NCBI RefSeq assembly: GCF_003443655.1
Contig: NZ_CP031941.1
Coordinates: 1 to 52,500 of the forward strand
DNA from: Nostoc sphaeroides
Lineage (GTDB): Bacteria; Cyanobacteriota; Cyanobacteriia; Cyanobacteriales; Nostocaceae
DNA length: 52,500 nt
Direction: 5' to 3'
Each line of letters opens with the position of its first letter. Within the stretch, counting starts at the first letter, position 1. The notes beneath the pieces are model-generated. The model was not told where the DNA came from, searched no databases, and saw only the letters and a list, made by a program, of their open reading frames with translations. Positions 24,762 through 32,784 of this stretch are shown in pieces. A program made the position numbers and the translations under genes.

Positions 24762-25007
24762 ATGAAAGATAAATTGTTAAATTGGCTAAACACGATTTTA
24801 GTCGCCGATGTTTTTTTGGTTTTGTTTGGCTTTATCTGGTTAGCGATCGCTGCGATCGGTGATTCTGTAGGAGTTAACCTGGGTTTGGATTTGTGGCATA
24901 AACTGTGGCAACCCGTATTTAACCCAGCGATCGGTATTCTCATGGGCGGTGCCATTCTTAGCGGTATTATCAGTTGGGTTTCCAAAAAATTTCTCTCTAG
25001 TCAATAG
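24762..25007 (+). CDS. Small conserved cyanobacterial membrane protein
   Basis: An 81-residue protein with two likely membrane helices: VADVFLVLFGFIWLAIAAIG and, after a polar loop (DLWHKLWQPVFNP), AIGILMGGAILSGIISWV. A lysine-rich C-terminus (SKKFLSSQ) would face the cytosol. I do not know its function. The ATG follows a CCCCATTTCAATC sequence without a clear ribosome site. Confidence 0.7.
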   Translation: MKDKLLNWLNTILVADVFLVLFGFIWLAIAAIGDSVGVNLGLDLWHKLWQPVFNPAIGILMGGAILSGIISWVSKKFLSSQ

Positions 25008-25180
25008 CGCAGCAGAAGAGACACTTACCCCAGGAAATCTGCCCCTTTCCTGCTTATTCATAGAAGCATTGCCAAAAATCCAGTCATGCAAATGGCGAGT
25101 ATCCGTAATTTGACAACAGTCGTCAAACCAAATTTTGTGTTGACGTTGTATACACAATGTTCTATATTAGATATTAAGCA

Positions 25181-25213
25181 TTGCTGAATAAAGCTTGAAA
25201 CTTAATTCAGCAA
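25181..25213. promoter_or_regulatory. Palindrome directly upstream of a toxin-antitoxin operon
   Basis: TTGCTGAAT and ATTCAGCAA are perfect inverted arms separated by 15 bases, ending six bases before the first possible start of the antitoxin gene. Ribbon-helix-helix antitoxins bind such palindromes, so this is a candidate operator. Confidence 0.5.
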
Positions 25214-25219
25214 CGCTAA

Positions 25220-25537
25220 ATGAGATACACAAATGGAAGATACCCAATGCTTGCCCGTTCTAAAATGGATAACCTTGGCCGTAACCAAGTAATTAATATT
25301 AGAGTTCAAGAACAACAACGGGATTTAATTGATAATGCCGCTTCGATTCTTGGTAAGAGCCGTTCTGACTTTATGTTAGAGGTAGCCTGCCGAGAAGCTG
25401 AAAAAGTCATCTGTGACAAAACTTTCTTCGCGTTAAACGAGGAAAAATATCAAGAATTCCTTACTATGTTGGACTCACCACCTAAAGCGAATGAAGAAAT
25501 TCGTAAATTATTAACGACTAAATCGCCTTGGGATTAA
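25220..25537 (+). CDS. TacA-like antitoxin (DUF1778, ribbon-helix-helix)
   Basis: The conserved part is VINIRVQEQQRDLIDNAASILGKSRSDFMLEVA, the DUF1778/TacA DNA-binding and dimerisation core, and the C-terminal tail (EEKYQEFLTMLDSPPKANEEIRKLL) is the expected toxin-binding region. The protein has 105 residues from the first ATG, but Met codons at 25247 and 25265 give more usual lengths, so the exact start is open. Its TAA stop overlaps the ATG of the acetyltransferase toxin gene. It should neutralise the toxin and repress the operon. Confidence 0.88.
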   Translation: MRYTNGRYPMLARSKMDNLGRNQVINIRVQEQQRDLIDNAASILGKSRSDFMLEVACREAEKVICDKTFFALNEEKYQEFLTMLDSPPKANEEIRKLLTTKSPWD

Positions 25538-26046
25538 TGATAGAACAAACAAAAACTATTAATGCTCCTCAGCCACTTACTCATGAGCATGATGTATTAG
25601 AGTTTAAATCTAAATCAGAAGCTTTGAATAACTGGCTGAAGGAGAAAGCTTTGAAAAATGAGAGGGATACGGCTAGAACTTTTGTGGTAACTGTTGAAAA
25701 TCAAGTAATAGGCTATTACTGTTTAGCAACCGGATCTGTAACTCATTTAGTAGCTGTTAGCAAAGCTAAACGGAACGCACCAGACCCTATACCGTGTATG
25801 CTTATTGCTAGACTAGCAGTCGATACCAAATGGGAAGGACAGGGTATAGGGTCTGGCTTATTAAAAGATGCTATTATTCGTATTTTATCAGTATCCCAAA
25901 TAGCAGGTGTTAGATGTATTTTGGTTCACGCTAAAGATGAAGAAGCCAAAAGATTTTATTTAAAACGTGGGTTTCAACCATCACCAATAGAACCATTAAC
26001 ACTGATGATGACTTTAAAAGATATTCGAGCAAGCATTATAGATTAA
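25537..26046 (+). CDS. TacT-like GNAT acetyltransferase toxin
   Basis: A 169-residue GNAT enzyme starting at the ATG that overlaps the antitoxin stop (TAATGA). The acetyl-CoA loop is visible as LAVDTKWEGQGIGSGLLKDAI, with ALNNWLKEKALKNERDTARTFVV in front, the DUF1778-partner hallmark. The C-terminus has DEEAKRFYLKRGFQPSP. TacT-type toxins acetylate aminoacyl-tRNAs and stop translation. A longer frame from TTG at 25528 adds only three residues and is unlikely. Confidence 0.9.
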   Translation: MIEQTKTINAPQPLTHEHDVLEFKSKSEALNNWLKEKALKNERDTARTFVVTVENQVIGYYCLATGSVTHLVAVSKAKRNAPDPIPCMLIARLAVDTKWEGQGIGSGLLKDAIIRILSVSQIAGVRCILVHAKDEEAKRFYLKRGFQPSPIEPLTLMMTLKDIRASIID

Positions 26047-26090
26047 AATGAAAACCCTTCCCACCCATTCCCCCAACACCCTCAAATTAG

Positions 26091-26122
26091 ACCCCGTAGC
26101 ACCTCACGTAGCACGGGGTTTT
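26091..26122 (+). terminator. Rho-independent terminator of the TacA/TacT operon
   Basis: ACCCCGT and ACGGGGT form a 7-bp stem with a 15-base loop, followed by TTTTGCTTTT. It lies about 45 bases after the toxin stop codon. Confidence 0.75.
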
Positions 26123-26310
26123 GCTTTTGGGGTTGGGTGCGATTCGCTGAAGGTGGTTGAGAAAGATGATTTTATGCTATTTACCGACATCTCACCCGCA
26201 AATAACAAATCCCAAACAACTACAAAAGTAATGTCCAAAAATCTTTATGAGTCAAATAAATCGGATCTACGTCAAAACAATTCAAAATTCAAAATTATCA
26301 ATTTCATTAT

Positions 26311-26338
26311 TAATACCCCACGCATAAATGCGGGGGCT
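26311..26338. repeat. Hairpin resembling an IS200/IS605-type end
   Basis: ACCCCACGCAT and ATGCGGGGG pair with a two-base loop, followed by CTTGAAT. Palindromes of this sort mark ends of IS200/IS605-family elements in cyanobacteria, but no tnpA or tnpB gene is present, so this is a remnant at best. Confidence 0.4.
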
Positions 26339-26427
26339 TGAATATTGATACTACGTGTTTTATTTTTTTTCATAATTGAAATTAGGGGCTTGTATCCCTT
26401 TAGGTATCAATTCAAAATTTATAACAA

Positions 26428-26486
26428 TTTATTTTGAATTTTGAATACTTCGGCTACGCTCAGTACAAGTTTTGAATTTTGAATTC
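26428..26486. repeat. ATTTTGA heptamer repeat with an inserted small dispersed repeat
   Basis: ATTTTGAATTTTGAA is interrupted at 26446-26470 by the 25-bp unit TACTTCGGCTACGC...CAGTACAAGT, then the heptamers resume (TTTGAATTTTGAATTC). Confidence 0.85.
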
Positions 26487-26650
26487 AAAAAGTGGTCATT
26501 AAAAACTGCGAGTGAACTAACAATGTGCTGTGGAGTTTTTCGATTTGTGGGGAGGCGGTGCGATCGCAGTTGCAGATAAAATTTAAAAAGAGTAACAAAC
26601 TACTCTTGTTATTTTGTGCTGGAATCATTTCCCCCACTCCCCACTCCCTT

Positions 26651-27571
26651 TTAATTAAGAATTTGCGTTAACGCTGATTGCAAATTTGGATATTTGTACT
26701 CAAAGCCTGTCTCCAGCGTGCGCTTCGGGATGACTTGCTGACCTTCTAAAACTACCATAGCCCCGTCTCCTAAAAGAGCTTCGATCGCAAAACCAGGAAC
26801 AGGCAGCCAAGAAGGGCGATTCATCACTTCTCCCAAGGTTTGGCTTAAATCTACCATTCTGACTGGGTTAGGGGCAGTGCCATTATATACACCTTCTATT
26901 TCCGGTTTAGTTAAAGCTTCCAAAATCAGGCTAACTAAATCCTCTACGTGAATCCATGAGAACCACTGCCTACCACTGCCAATGGGCCCACCAGCAAAGA
27001 GTTTGAAAGGCGTAATCATTTTATCCAAGGCACCACCATTACCCAGAACAATCCCAAAACGCAGAATTACTAGCCGCACACCAGCATCTTTTACCTTTCT
27101 GGCTTCTGCTTCCCAGACTTGACAGACTTGGGCAAGAAAATCGCTACCAGATTGGCTTGTTTCATCAAAGGTTGCCGTTTCGCTGGTGCCGTAGTAGCCA
27201 ATAGCCGAAGCATTAATTAACACAGTTGGTTTGGGGTTAGCGTTGGCTATCGCTTCAACTATTTTTTGTGTGCCTAGCTTCCGGCTATTGAGGATTTCTT
27301 GTTTGCGTTCTGGTGTCCAGCGTCCTTCACCAATAGGTTCTCCTGCTAAATTAACTACGCCATCACAACTAGCAATTATACTTTGCCAAGAACCAGATGT
27401 ATTTGGTGTATAGGCAACAATTTCTACATTTGGGAAAGCCTCAGATGGAAAAACCTTTTGAGCAAAGTTGGTATTCCGAGTTAATACTACTATTTTATGA
27501 CCTTTTGCGTGGAGTCGTTGTACCAAAAGACTACCAACAAATCCTGTTGCTCCAGTAATTGCTACTTTCAT
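26651..27571 (-). CDS. TIGR01777 family NAD-dependent epimerase/oxidoreductase
   Basis: A 306-residue short-chain dehydrogenase/epimerase-type protein. The Rossmann loop VAITGATGFVGSLLVQRL is at the N-terminus, followed by VVNLAGEPIGEGRWTPERKQEI, the TIGR01777 hallmark, and INASAIGYYG with the active-site Tyr region. The C-terminal DUF1731 segment (RPSWLPVPGFAIEALLGDGAMVVLEGQQVIPKRTLETGFEYKYP) is complete. Substrate is unknown; the family is linked to cell division in some bacteria. Confidence 0.93.
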   Translation of the reverse strand: MKVAITGATGFVGSLLVQRLHAKGHKIVVLTRNTNFAQKVFPSEAFPNVEIVAYTPNTSGSWQSIIASCDGVVNLAGEPIGEGRWTPERKQEILNSRKLGTQKIVEAIANANPKPTVLINASAIGYYGTSETATFDETSQSGSDFLAQVCQVWEAEARKVKDAGVRLVILRFGIVLGNGGALDKMITPFKLFAGGPIGSGRQWFSWIHVEDLVSLILEALTKPEIEGVYNGTAPNPVRMVDLSQTLGEVMNRPSWLPVPGFAIEALLGDGAMVVLEGQQVIPKRTLETGFEYKYPNLQSALTQILN

Positions 27572-27748
27572 GTTCTACCTCAGCCAAACCTCTATTGTAA
27601 AGTTTTTGATCAAACTTTCAGCTTACGGCACTTTCGTTGTGGGTAATGCCCGATCTCAAAACTCAAAAACTTTGATTTTTTAATCACTGTTCGTTTAGAT
27701 GCTTCGGTATTATAGGATGGACAGAGTGTTGCAAGGCGTGGGGCTATT

Positions 27749-28096
27749 ATGGCTCGCTATACCTGTTCATTTACTGTTTCTGTCAAGAGTGACCATCTGT
27801 CGCCGTTACTTGTAGAACTTCTACAGGACTGTCAGTTGGATATTCAATACTACACTGGCGATTATATTATCGCTCGTGAGGTTCCGGGCCATGTTCCTTT
27901 TCCTAAATTAATCACAGCAGAAGTATTGATTGATAAATCAAAATCTACTGAAACAGAAACCCGAATGAGCATTGTGATTAAAAATGAAGAACTACCACTC
28001 CAACTAGATAATTACTGCCGACAAATGTTTGAAGTTATCAAGCAGTCTATTGAAAGTAGCCGCCATTGGCATTTGATTGAAAGTCTTGCAGGATAG
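27749..28096 (+). CDS. Conserved cyanobacterial protein of unknown function
   Basis: A 115-residue protein with an N-terminal pair of strands (RYTCSFTVSVKSDHLSPLLVELLQDCQLDIQYYTGDYIIARE) and a helical C-terminus (YCRQMFEVIKQSIESSRHWHLIESLAG). I do not know a named domain. It is diverged from the epimerase gene at 27571, with 177 bases in between for two promoters. Confidence 0.65.
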   Translation: MARYTCSFTVSVKSDHLSPLLVELLQDCQLDIQYYTGDYIIAREVPGHVPFPKLITAEVLIDKSKSTETETRMSIVIKNEELPLQLDNYCRQMFEVIKQSIESSRHWHLIESLAG

Positions 28097-28110
28097 CTTT
28101 GATGATTGAA

Positions 28111-28147
28111 TTGACACTCCTACGTCTTGAAGACGTGGGAGTGTCAA
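28111..28147. repeat. Near-perfect palindrome after the unknown gene
   Basis: TTGACACTCCTACGTCTT and AAGACGTGGGAGTGTCAA pair along about 18 positions with one G-T wobble and almost no loop. It may act as a transcript end for the convergent genes on both sides, or be an element end. Confidence 0.65.
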
Positions 28148-28168
28148 GCTGTTATTGGTAGTTATAAT

Positions 28169-28666
28169 TCACTCTTCTAGATCCTCTAAATCCTCGGCCA
28201 TTCCGGGGTTTATTAGTGTAATATCATACTCACTCGAATCCGTTTGTCCCAAGCGCTGAGTGTTTCTTAAAAGGTAATAAATAGCACGTACTTGGGGGCC
28301 AAAAACGATCTCGTCTTCATTTCTGAGATCGTGGGCTGGTATTTTACGTCCATTAATCATCAAACCGTTGGAACTAGGCTTGCCTTTGGCATCGCCATCT
28401 ACAATCCGGTAATAGTAGCTATGACTATTATGATCTCGTGGCAATCTCACTAATGTGGCATGGCGGCGGGAGACAAACTGCGACATCAAACGGATATTAC
28501 ACTCACGATCTCTACCGATAGAGTAGACGGGGTGCTCTAGAGAAAATTCTTTGCGACCTTGATCGTCTTCAATAATCAGTAGATGGTTTTCATTGGTTTC
28601 TGCTGCCATTGACAAATTGGTGGAACTGTGATTGATCAATATTTGTTTAGTATCGTATTTTGCCAT
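28169..28666 (-). CDS. FHA domain protein
   Basis: A 165-residue protein with one forkhead-associated domain. The motifs are YSIGRDRECNIRL, SQFVSRRHATLVR and SSNGLMINGRKIPAHDLRNEDEIVFG, and they supply the phosphothreonine-binding Arg, Ser and Asn residues. FHA proteins dock to Thr-phosphorylated partners, so it probably serves Ser/Thr kinase signalling. The C-terminal tail is acidic (AEDLEDLEE). Start is either the Met at 28666 or the one 19 codons later (AAETNENHLL). Confidence 0.9.
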   Translation of the reverse strand: MAKYDTKQILINHSSTNLSMAAETNENHLLIIEDDQGRKEFSLEHPVYSIGRDRECNIRLMSQFVSRRHATLVRLPRDHNSHSYYYRIVDGDAKGKPSSNGLMINGRKIPAHDLRNEDEIVFGPQVRAIYYLLRNTQRLGQTDSSEYDITLINPGMAEDLEDLEE

Positions 28667-28748
28667 TTTTGCGCACCATAAGTCTGTGGTGCTGATCTAA
28701 ATAAGCTTTAAAGGAACTCCAAAAAATAAATTATTCCACATTCAAGTC

Positions 28749-28808
28749 GTTGACTGTTGACTGTTGACTGAAAACTCGTGAACCGTCAACGGTCAACGGT
28801 CAACAGTG
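28749..28808. repeat. Inverted heptamer repeat (TTGACTG / CGGTCAA)
   Basis: GTTGACTGTTGACTGTTGAC on the left pairs with GTCAACGGTCAACGGTCAAC on the right, around an ACTCGTGAA centre. It would form a long hairpin upstream of the FHA gene. Confidence 0.85.
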
Positions 28809-28996
28809 AACAATAGCAATGGAATATTTTTTTACTTGGAAGTCCCTAAAGTTGCATAATACCTTGAAAGAGTAGAACATATTCGTTCTACTCCACTAGC
28901 TATGATAGCTTTGGTAATTCTCCCAAGAGACTTTATGGACTGCGTAAAAGCTGACGGGGCGACTCAGTTTAACTTGAGATGGTTGAGATGGAAATT

Positions 28997-31480
28997 CTAC
29001 GGGTGATGAGCTAATCGCCGTAATAATATTGAGTTTGTGACGACGCTAACAGAGCTAAAAGCCATTAATGCAGCAGCACCAGAGGGGTTAAGGACAAAAC
29101 CCAGACTAGGGAACAAAACGCCTGCTGCTAAAGGAATGCCAACTGTATTATATGCAAAAGCCCAGAATAAATTTTGGCGGATTTTATTGAAGGTGGCGCG
29201 ACTAAGCTGAATAGATTCGACGACATCGTTTAAGCGATCGCGCATTAGAACAATTTCAGCAGTTTCCATCGCCACATCTGTCCCAGAGTGTAAAGCAATT
29301 CCTACATCTGCCTGGGATAAAGCTGGAGCATCGTTGATTCCATCTCCTACCATTGCGACAACAGATTTTGAATTTTGGATTTTAGATTTTGGATTTGGAA
29401 TTCCCTCTCTCTGTATCTCTTGTCCCTGGAGGGCTTGTATGGCAGCTGCTTTTTTGGCTGGGGGAACACCTGCTATGACATCAGCACTATCTAATCCTAG
29501 TTGTTTGGCTATGGCGTTTGCTGCTTCTTTGCGATCGCCACTGAGCAGCATTACTCGTAAGCCCATCTGACGCAATTTATCTACGGTGGATTGGGCATCT
29601 GGTCTGAGGGTGTCAGAAACAGCAATTAACCCAGCTAAAGCTCCTCCAACAGCTACGCAAACGACCGTTTTACCATCTGTTGCTAAATCCTGTGCTACCT
29701 GTTGTGCAGTTTCGTTAATGGCAATGCCGTGCCAACTCAACCAGTCCCAGTTACCCAACAGTACAACTTTGCCCTCTACGACAGCAGACACTCCTAATCC
29801 TGGTTCTGTGTGAAAGTCCACAGCCTCTGGAATCGATAATTGTTGCTGCTGTGCTTCTTGCTGAATCGCTTTTGCTAGGGGGTGGTGAGTACCGCTTTCT
29901 ACGGCTGCTGCTAGTTGGATTAGGGAGTAGGGAGTAGGGAGTGGGCTTGCCGTGAGCGTAGTCGAATGGGAGTGGGGTTCCTTACTCCCCATTTCCTCAA
30001 TTAACAGACAATCTGTAACGATGGGATTACCCGTGGTCAAAGTGCCGGTTTTATCAAAGACTACGGTGTTTAACTTGTGTACTTTTTCTAAAACGTCACC
30101 GCCTTTGATTAACAAACCCCGTTCTGCGCCCATAGCAGTGCCGACAAGAATGGCTGTTGGTGTGGCAAGTCCCAAAGCACAGGGACAGGCGACTACCATA
30201 ACTGCGATCGCTAGTTTTAAACTAATTAATAAAGGGGAGTAGGGAGCTTCATGTGTCGCGTGACCCATCATTTCCATGCCACCGGACATATTGACATCAG
30301 CCCAAATGTGAGTACCGAAAAAGTACCAAAAGACAAATGTTAATACAGATGCTGTCAGCACTCCATAAGTAAAGTAACCAGCTACTGTATCTGCTAATTT
30401 CTGTACTGGGGCTTTCCGAGTTTGGGCGGCTTCTACTAGGGCGACAATTTGAGCTAAAGTTGTATCATTTCCAGTCCGGGTTGTCTGAATAGCGATCGCT
30501 CCTGACTGGTTTAGCGTCCCTCCTGTCACCATATCGCCTGGTTGCTTAATCACTGGCACGGCTTCCCCAGTCAACATGGATTCATCCACCGTTGTTTTAC
30601 CAACCACCACTTCACCATCGACAGGGATTTTATCACCTGGCAGCACTTGTACCCATTCACCAACACGCACCTGTTCAGCAGGAATCTCTACGCTAGAAGA
30701 TCCCATTCCTCCTTTTTCTGGATTGGCAATCAATCGCGCTACCTGTGGCTGGAGTGCTAACAATTTCCTAAATGCAGCAGCAGCGCGACCTCTAGCTTGT
30801 TGCTCTAATGTTCTTCCTAAAAGAATAAAGCCCAGCATCATTACTGGTTCGTCGAAGAAGCACTCCCAACCCATTTTGGGAAAGAGCAACGCTACTAAAC
30901 TAGCAATGTAGGCTGTCAGCGTTCCTAAGCCCACCAGGGTATTCATGTTAGGCGCATTTCGCCGCCAGCCCAGCCAGCCATCTACCAAAATCGGGCGGCC
31001 GGGAATTAATAGCGCTATTGTCGCCAGTCCACAGTGAAACCAGATGTTATTTAGCACTGGTAGCACTGAGGTACCAAGATTACCAAAATGTCCACTTCCC
31101 GACAATAATAGTAAGATTGCAGCGATCGCTAACTGCCTAACAGAAGATTGCATTTCTCGGCGTTGTCGTTCTGCTGGATCTGGTAAAGTAGATATTTCGC
31201 CTGCTGCTGTACCACTAGTTTTTCGGGGTTGAGTCGGGAATCCAACGGCTGTTAATTTCTGTGCTAGTGCATCTGCATCTACCGCACCAGTTTCTGACTC
31301 TACAACTGCTACCTCTGTGGCCAGGTTCACACAGGCACTTTTCACTCCTGGATGTTGGGTTAGCTGTCGCTCTACTGCGTTCACACATCCAGCACATTTC
31401 ATACCCCCAACATCGAGAATAATTTTCTCTAGGATTGGGTCAAATTCTGGGGCTAGCTTAGTTTTTGGGACAAGTTGCAT
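28997..31480 (-). CDS. Copper-type heavy-metal P-type ATPase
   Basis: An 827-residue P1B ATPase. The N-terminal HMA domain has GMKCAGC (Cys 29 and 32). Membrane metal site is CPC in VMVVACPCALGLATPTA. The phosphorylation site is DKTGTLT, the P1B His-Pro pair is in SGTHHPLAKAI, and the hinge is VGDGINDAPALSQADVGIAL. A Met/His-rich loop (NMSGGMEMMGHATHE) supports Cu(I). It resembles cyanobacterial PacS/CtaA, which move copper into thylakoids or across the plasma membrane. Two parts are repeat-derived: a 28-residue insert after IVTDCLLIEEMG (from a GGGAGTA repeat with a small dispersed repeat inside) and IPNPKSKIQNSKS, read from a heptamer repeat. Confidence 0.93.
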   Translation of the reverse strand: MQLVPKTKLAPEFDPILEKIILDVGGMKCAGCVNAVERQLTQHPGVKSACVNLATEVAVVESETGAVDADALAQKLTAVGFPTQPRKTSGTAAGEISTLPDPAERQRREMQSSVRQLAIAAILLLLSGSGHFGNLGTSVLPVLNNIWFHCGLATIALLIPGRPILVDGWLGWRRNAPNMNTLVGLGTLTAYIASLVALLFPKMGWECFFDEPVMMLGFILLGRTLEQQARGRAAAAFRKLLALQPQVARLIANPEKGGMGSSSVEIPAEQVRVGEWVQVLPGDKIPVDGEVVVGKTTVDESMLTGEAVPVIKQPGDMVTGGTLNQSGAIAIQTTRTGNDTTLAQIVALVEAAQTRKAPVQKLADTVAGYFTYGVLTASVLTFVFWYFFGTHIWADVNMSGGMEMMGHATHEAPYSPLLISLKLAIAVMVVACPCALGLATPTAILVGTAMGAERGLLIKGGDVLEKVHKLNTVVFDKTGTLTTGNPIVTDCLLIEEMGSKEPHSHSTTLTASPLPTPYSLIQLAAAVESGTHHPLAKAIQQEAQQQQLSIPEAVDFHTEPGLGVSAVVEGKVVLLGNWDWLSWHGIAINETAQQVAQDLATDGKTVVCVAVGGALAGLIAVSDTLRPDAQSTVDKLRQMGLRVMLLSGDRKEAANAIAKQLGLDSADVIAGVPPAKKAAAIQALQGQEIQREGIPNPKSKIQNSKSVVAMVGDGINDAPALSQADVGIALHSGTDVAMETAEIVLMRDRLNDVVESIQLSRATFNKIRQNLFWAFAYNTVGIPLAAGVLFPSLGFVLNPSGAAALMAFSSVSVVTNSILLRRLAHHP
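29919..29995. repeat. Heptamer and small dispersed repeat inside the P-type ATPase gene
   Basis: TAGGGAGTAGGGAGTAGGGAG runs into CTTGCCGTGAGCGTAGTCGAA (29946-29966), a diverged relative of the 25-bp unit at 24154 and 26446 read in the opposite direction, and then GGGAGTGGGG. The whole tract is in frame in the ATPase. Confidence 0.8.
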
Positions 31481-31615
31481 GGCAAGTGTTTAGATTCGCT
31501 ACAGAAATTCAACGCCTGAGTAAAAGCGTCTCTAATTTGAGCGTAGGCGAAATATGGAACTACGACTGTATGTCAACCCTATTAAATTTCTTAATTTATC
31601 GTATCTCGCTAAGGG

Positions 31616-31795
31616 TCAATGACGGCTCCAGCGTAAATAAGTCACATAAATGATAGCTCCAACCTGCATTGGCATGATCACAATCAGGCTTTTTAAGAAA
31701 TAGTTGATTTCCAAATGAGACATAACGCTGAAATACCCTATGCCCAAAAAGAAGAATATTGCCCAGTTAAGCTGTTTAGGTTTGAGAATGAGCAT
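31616..31795 (-). CDS. Small membrane protein, 59 residues
   Basis: Starts at the ATG complementary to 31793-31795, stop at 31616-31618. The protein begins MLILKPKQLNWAIFFFLGIG, continues YFSVMSHLEINYFLKSLIVI and ends MPMQVGAIIYVTYLRWSRH. Two membrane helices are clear (NWAIFFFLGIGYFSVM and FLKSLIVIMPMQVGAIIYVTYL), with a positive C-terminus. I do not recognise the family. The frame is coherent and free of repeats, so I think it is real. Confidence 0.65.
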   Translation of the reverse strand: MLILKPKQLNWAIFFFLGIGYFSVMSHLEINYFLKSLIVIMPMQVGAIIYVTYLRWSRH

Positions 31796-31849
31796 ATTAA
31801 TAAATAAAAAGAAATATAATCTGCCTCTAGCATGAACTGCCTTTTTACA

Positions 31850-32055
31850 CTAGTACAGCGCGGCGTAAATAAACAGACCATTCAAAATCAACGGAACGCT
31901 TACTCTGTCTTAATTTTGAATTTTGAATGCGTGAATTTTGAATTCCGCCTTGCGGTACTAGTACGCCACGGCGGAAATAGAGCAACCATTTAAAATCTCT
32001 AAAGAGCTTATTCCATAATATTTTTGAATGCGTGACTTCCGCCTTGCGGTACTAG
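31850..32055. repeat. Two adjacent copies of a palindromic dispersed element
   Basis: Copy one is 31850-31961 and copy two is 31958-32055. Each starts with CTAGTAC and a CGGCG-type stretch and ends with CGCCTTGCGGTACTAG; the two share the central CTAG. Inside are related sequences (ACCATTCAAAATC / ACCATTTAAAATC, GAATGCGTGA). The right end overlaps the stop codon of the TM2 gene. Confidence 0.75.
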
Positions 32056-32327
32056 AACCAGCCCTGCTTCTTCACAAAGTAGGTATTTACAAATTCTTCA
32101 GGGGGTTTATTCAAGTAGATCATGCCTTCAATTAAACCTACAAGTAGCATAATTAACAAGGCAATTCCGTAGGTGAAAGAACCTCCGACTACAGAAATCA
32201 CCAACATGATAAAGCCTTCTGGAGCGTATCCTAGAATAAATTTATGAACCCCAAATCCTCCAAGGATAATGCCACAGTAACCAGCTAGAAGTTGTTTGGT
32301 AGGGTGAGTGGGATTGAAATTTGACAT
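32052..32327 (-). CDS. TM2 domain membrane protein
   Basis: From the Met complementary to 32325-32327 this gives 91 residues. The TM2 pattern is KQLLAGYCGIILGGFGVHKFILGYAPEGFIMLVISVVGG followed by a second hydrophobic span (IALLIMLLVGLIEGMIYL), with the GxxGxHxF-like turn in between. The family is a two-helix membrane protein of unknown role. A longer frame to 32459 adds hydrophobic residues from the upstream region and lacks support. The stop codon overlaps the repeat at 32055. Confidence 0.88.
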   Translation of the reverse strand: MSNFNPTHPTKQLLAGYCGIILGGFGVHKFILGYAPEGFIMLVISVVGGSFTYGIALLIMLLVGLIEGMIYLNKPPEEFVNTYFVKKQGWF

Positions 32328-32784
32328 ATTTTGTGCTGTTCCTTGATAAGTGAGGTATAAAAATAAAGTCTTTATTGTAATCAAAGCAAATACATTTACT
32401 TGCTTAATAAATATATTTTTAATTTTTTCAGTACAAATAAGCCCAAGACAAATAACCAAAATCAGCGTACTTCTATTCCAGAGAGGACGCTAAAATGTCT
32501 TCCGGCTATACCTGAAAATCTGGCGCTCCTTAGTAACTTTTAGTAGATTTGACCATCGGTGCGGCAATTTTGCTTTTTCTTGAGAAGAATGAACCCAAAT
32601 AATCAGCAAAAACTGCTACACCACTTTTTACAAGTCCATCAGTATTATTTCCGGATTTTTTTGCTATCGCCTCCAGGGGGCATGAAACGCGATCGCACCA
32701 ATCACAAGATATAACTAGTAATTGTTCTTACCTATGCAGATACAATCAGATATTTCTATTTTTGGCTACAGTAATTTTTGAGTG
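32328..32784. other. Intergenic region between the TM2 and CPBP genes
   Basis: No convincing gene. A 41-codon frame at 32589-32714 has a GAGAAG-type ribosome site but weak composition. One HIP1-like GCGATCGC lies at 32689-32696. Confidence 0.45.

Noticed and set aside
26048..26341. 97-codon frame after the TacT-like gene
   Set aside because: It contains the operon terminator stem and a heptamer repeat, so it is not a gene.
32589..32714. 41-codon frame with a GAGAAG ribosome site
   Set aside because: It is short, has no recognisable pattern and ends in a HIP1 site; I cannot support it as a gene.
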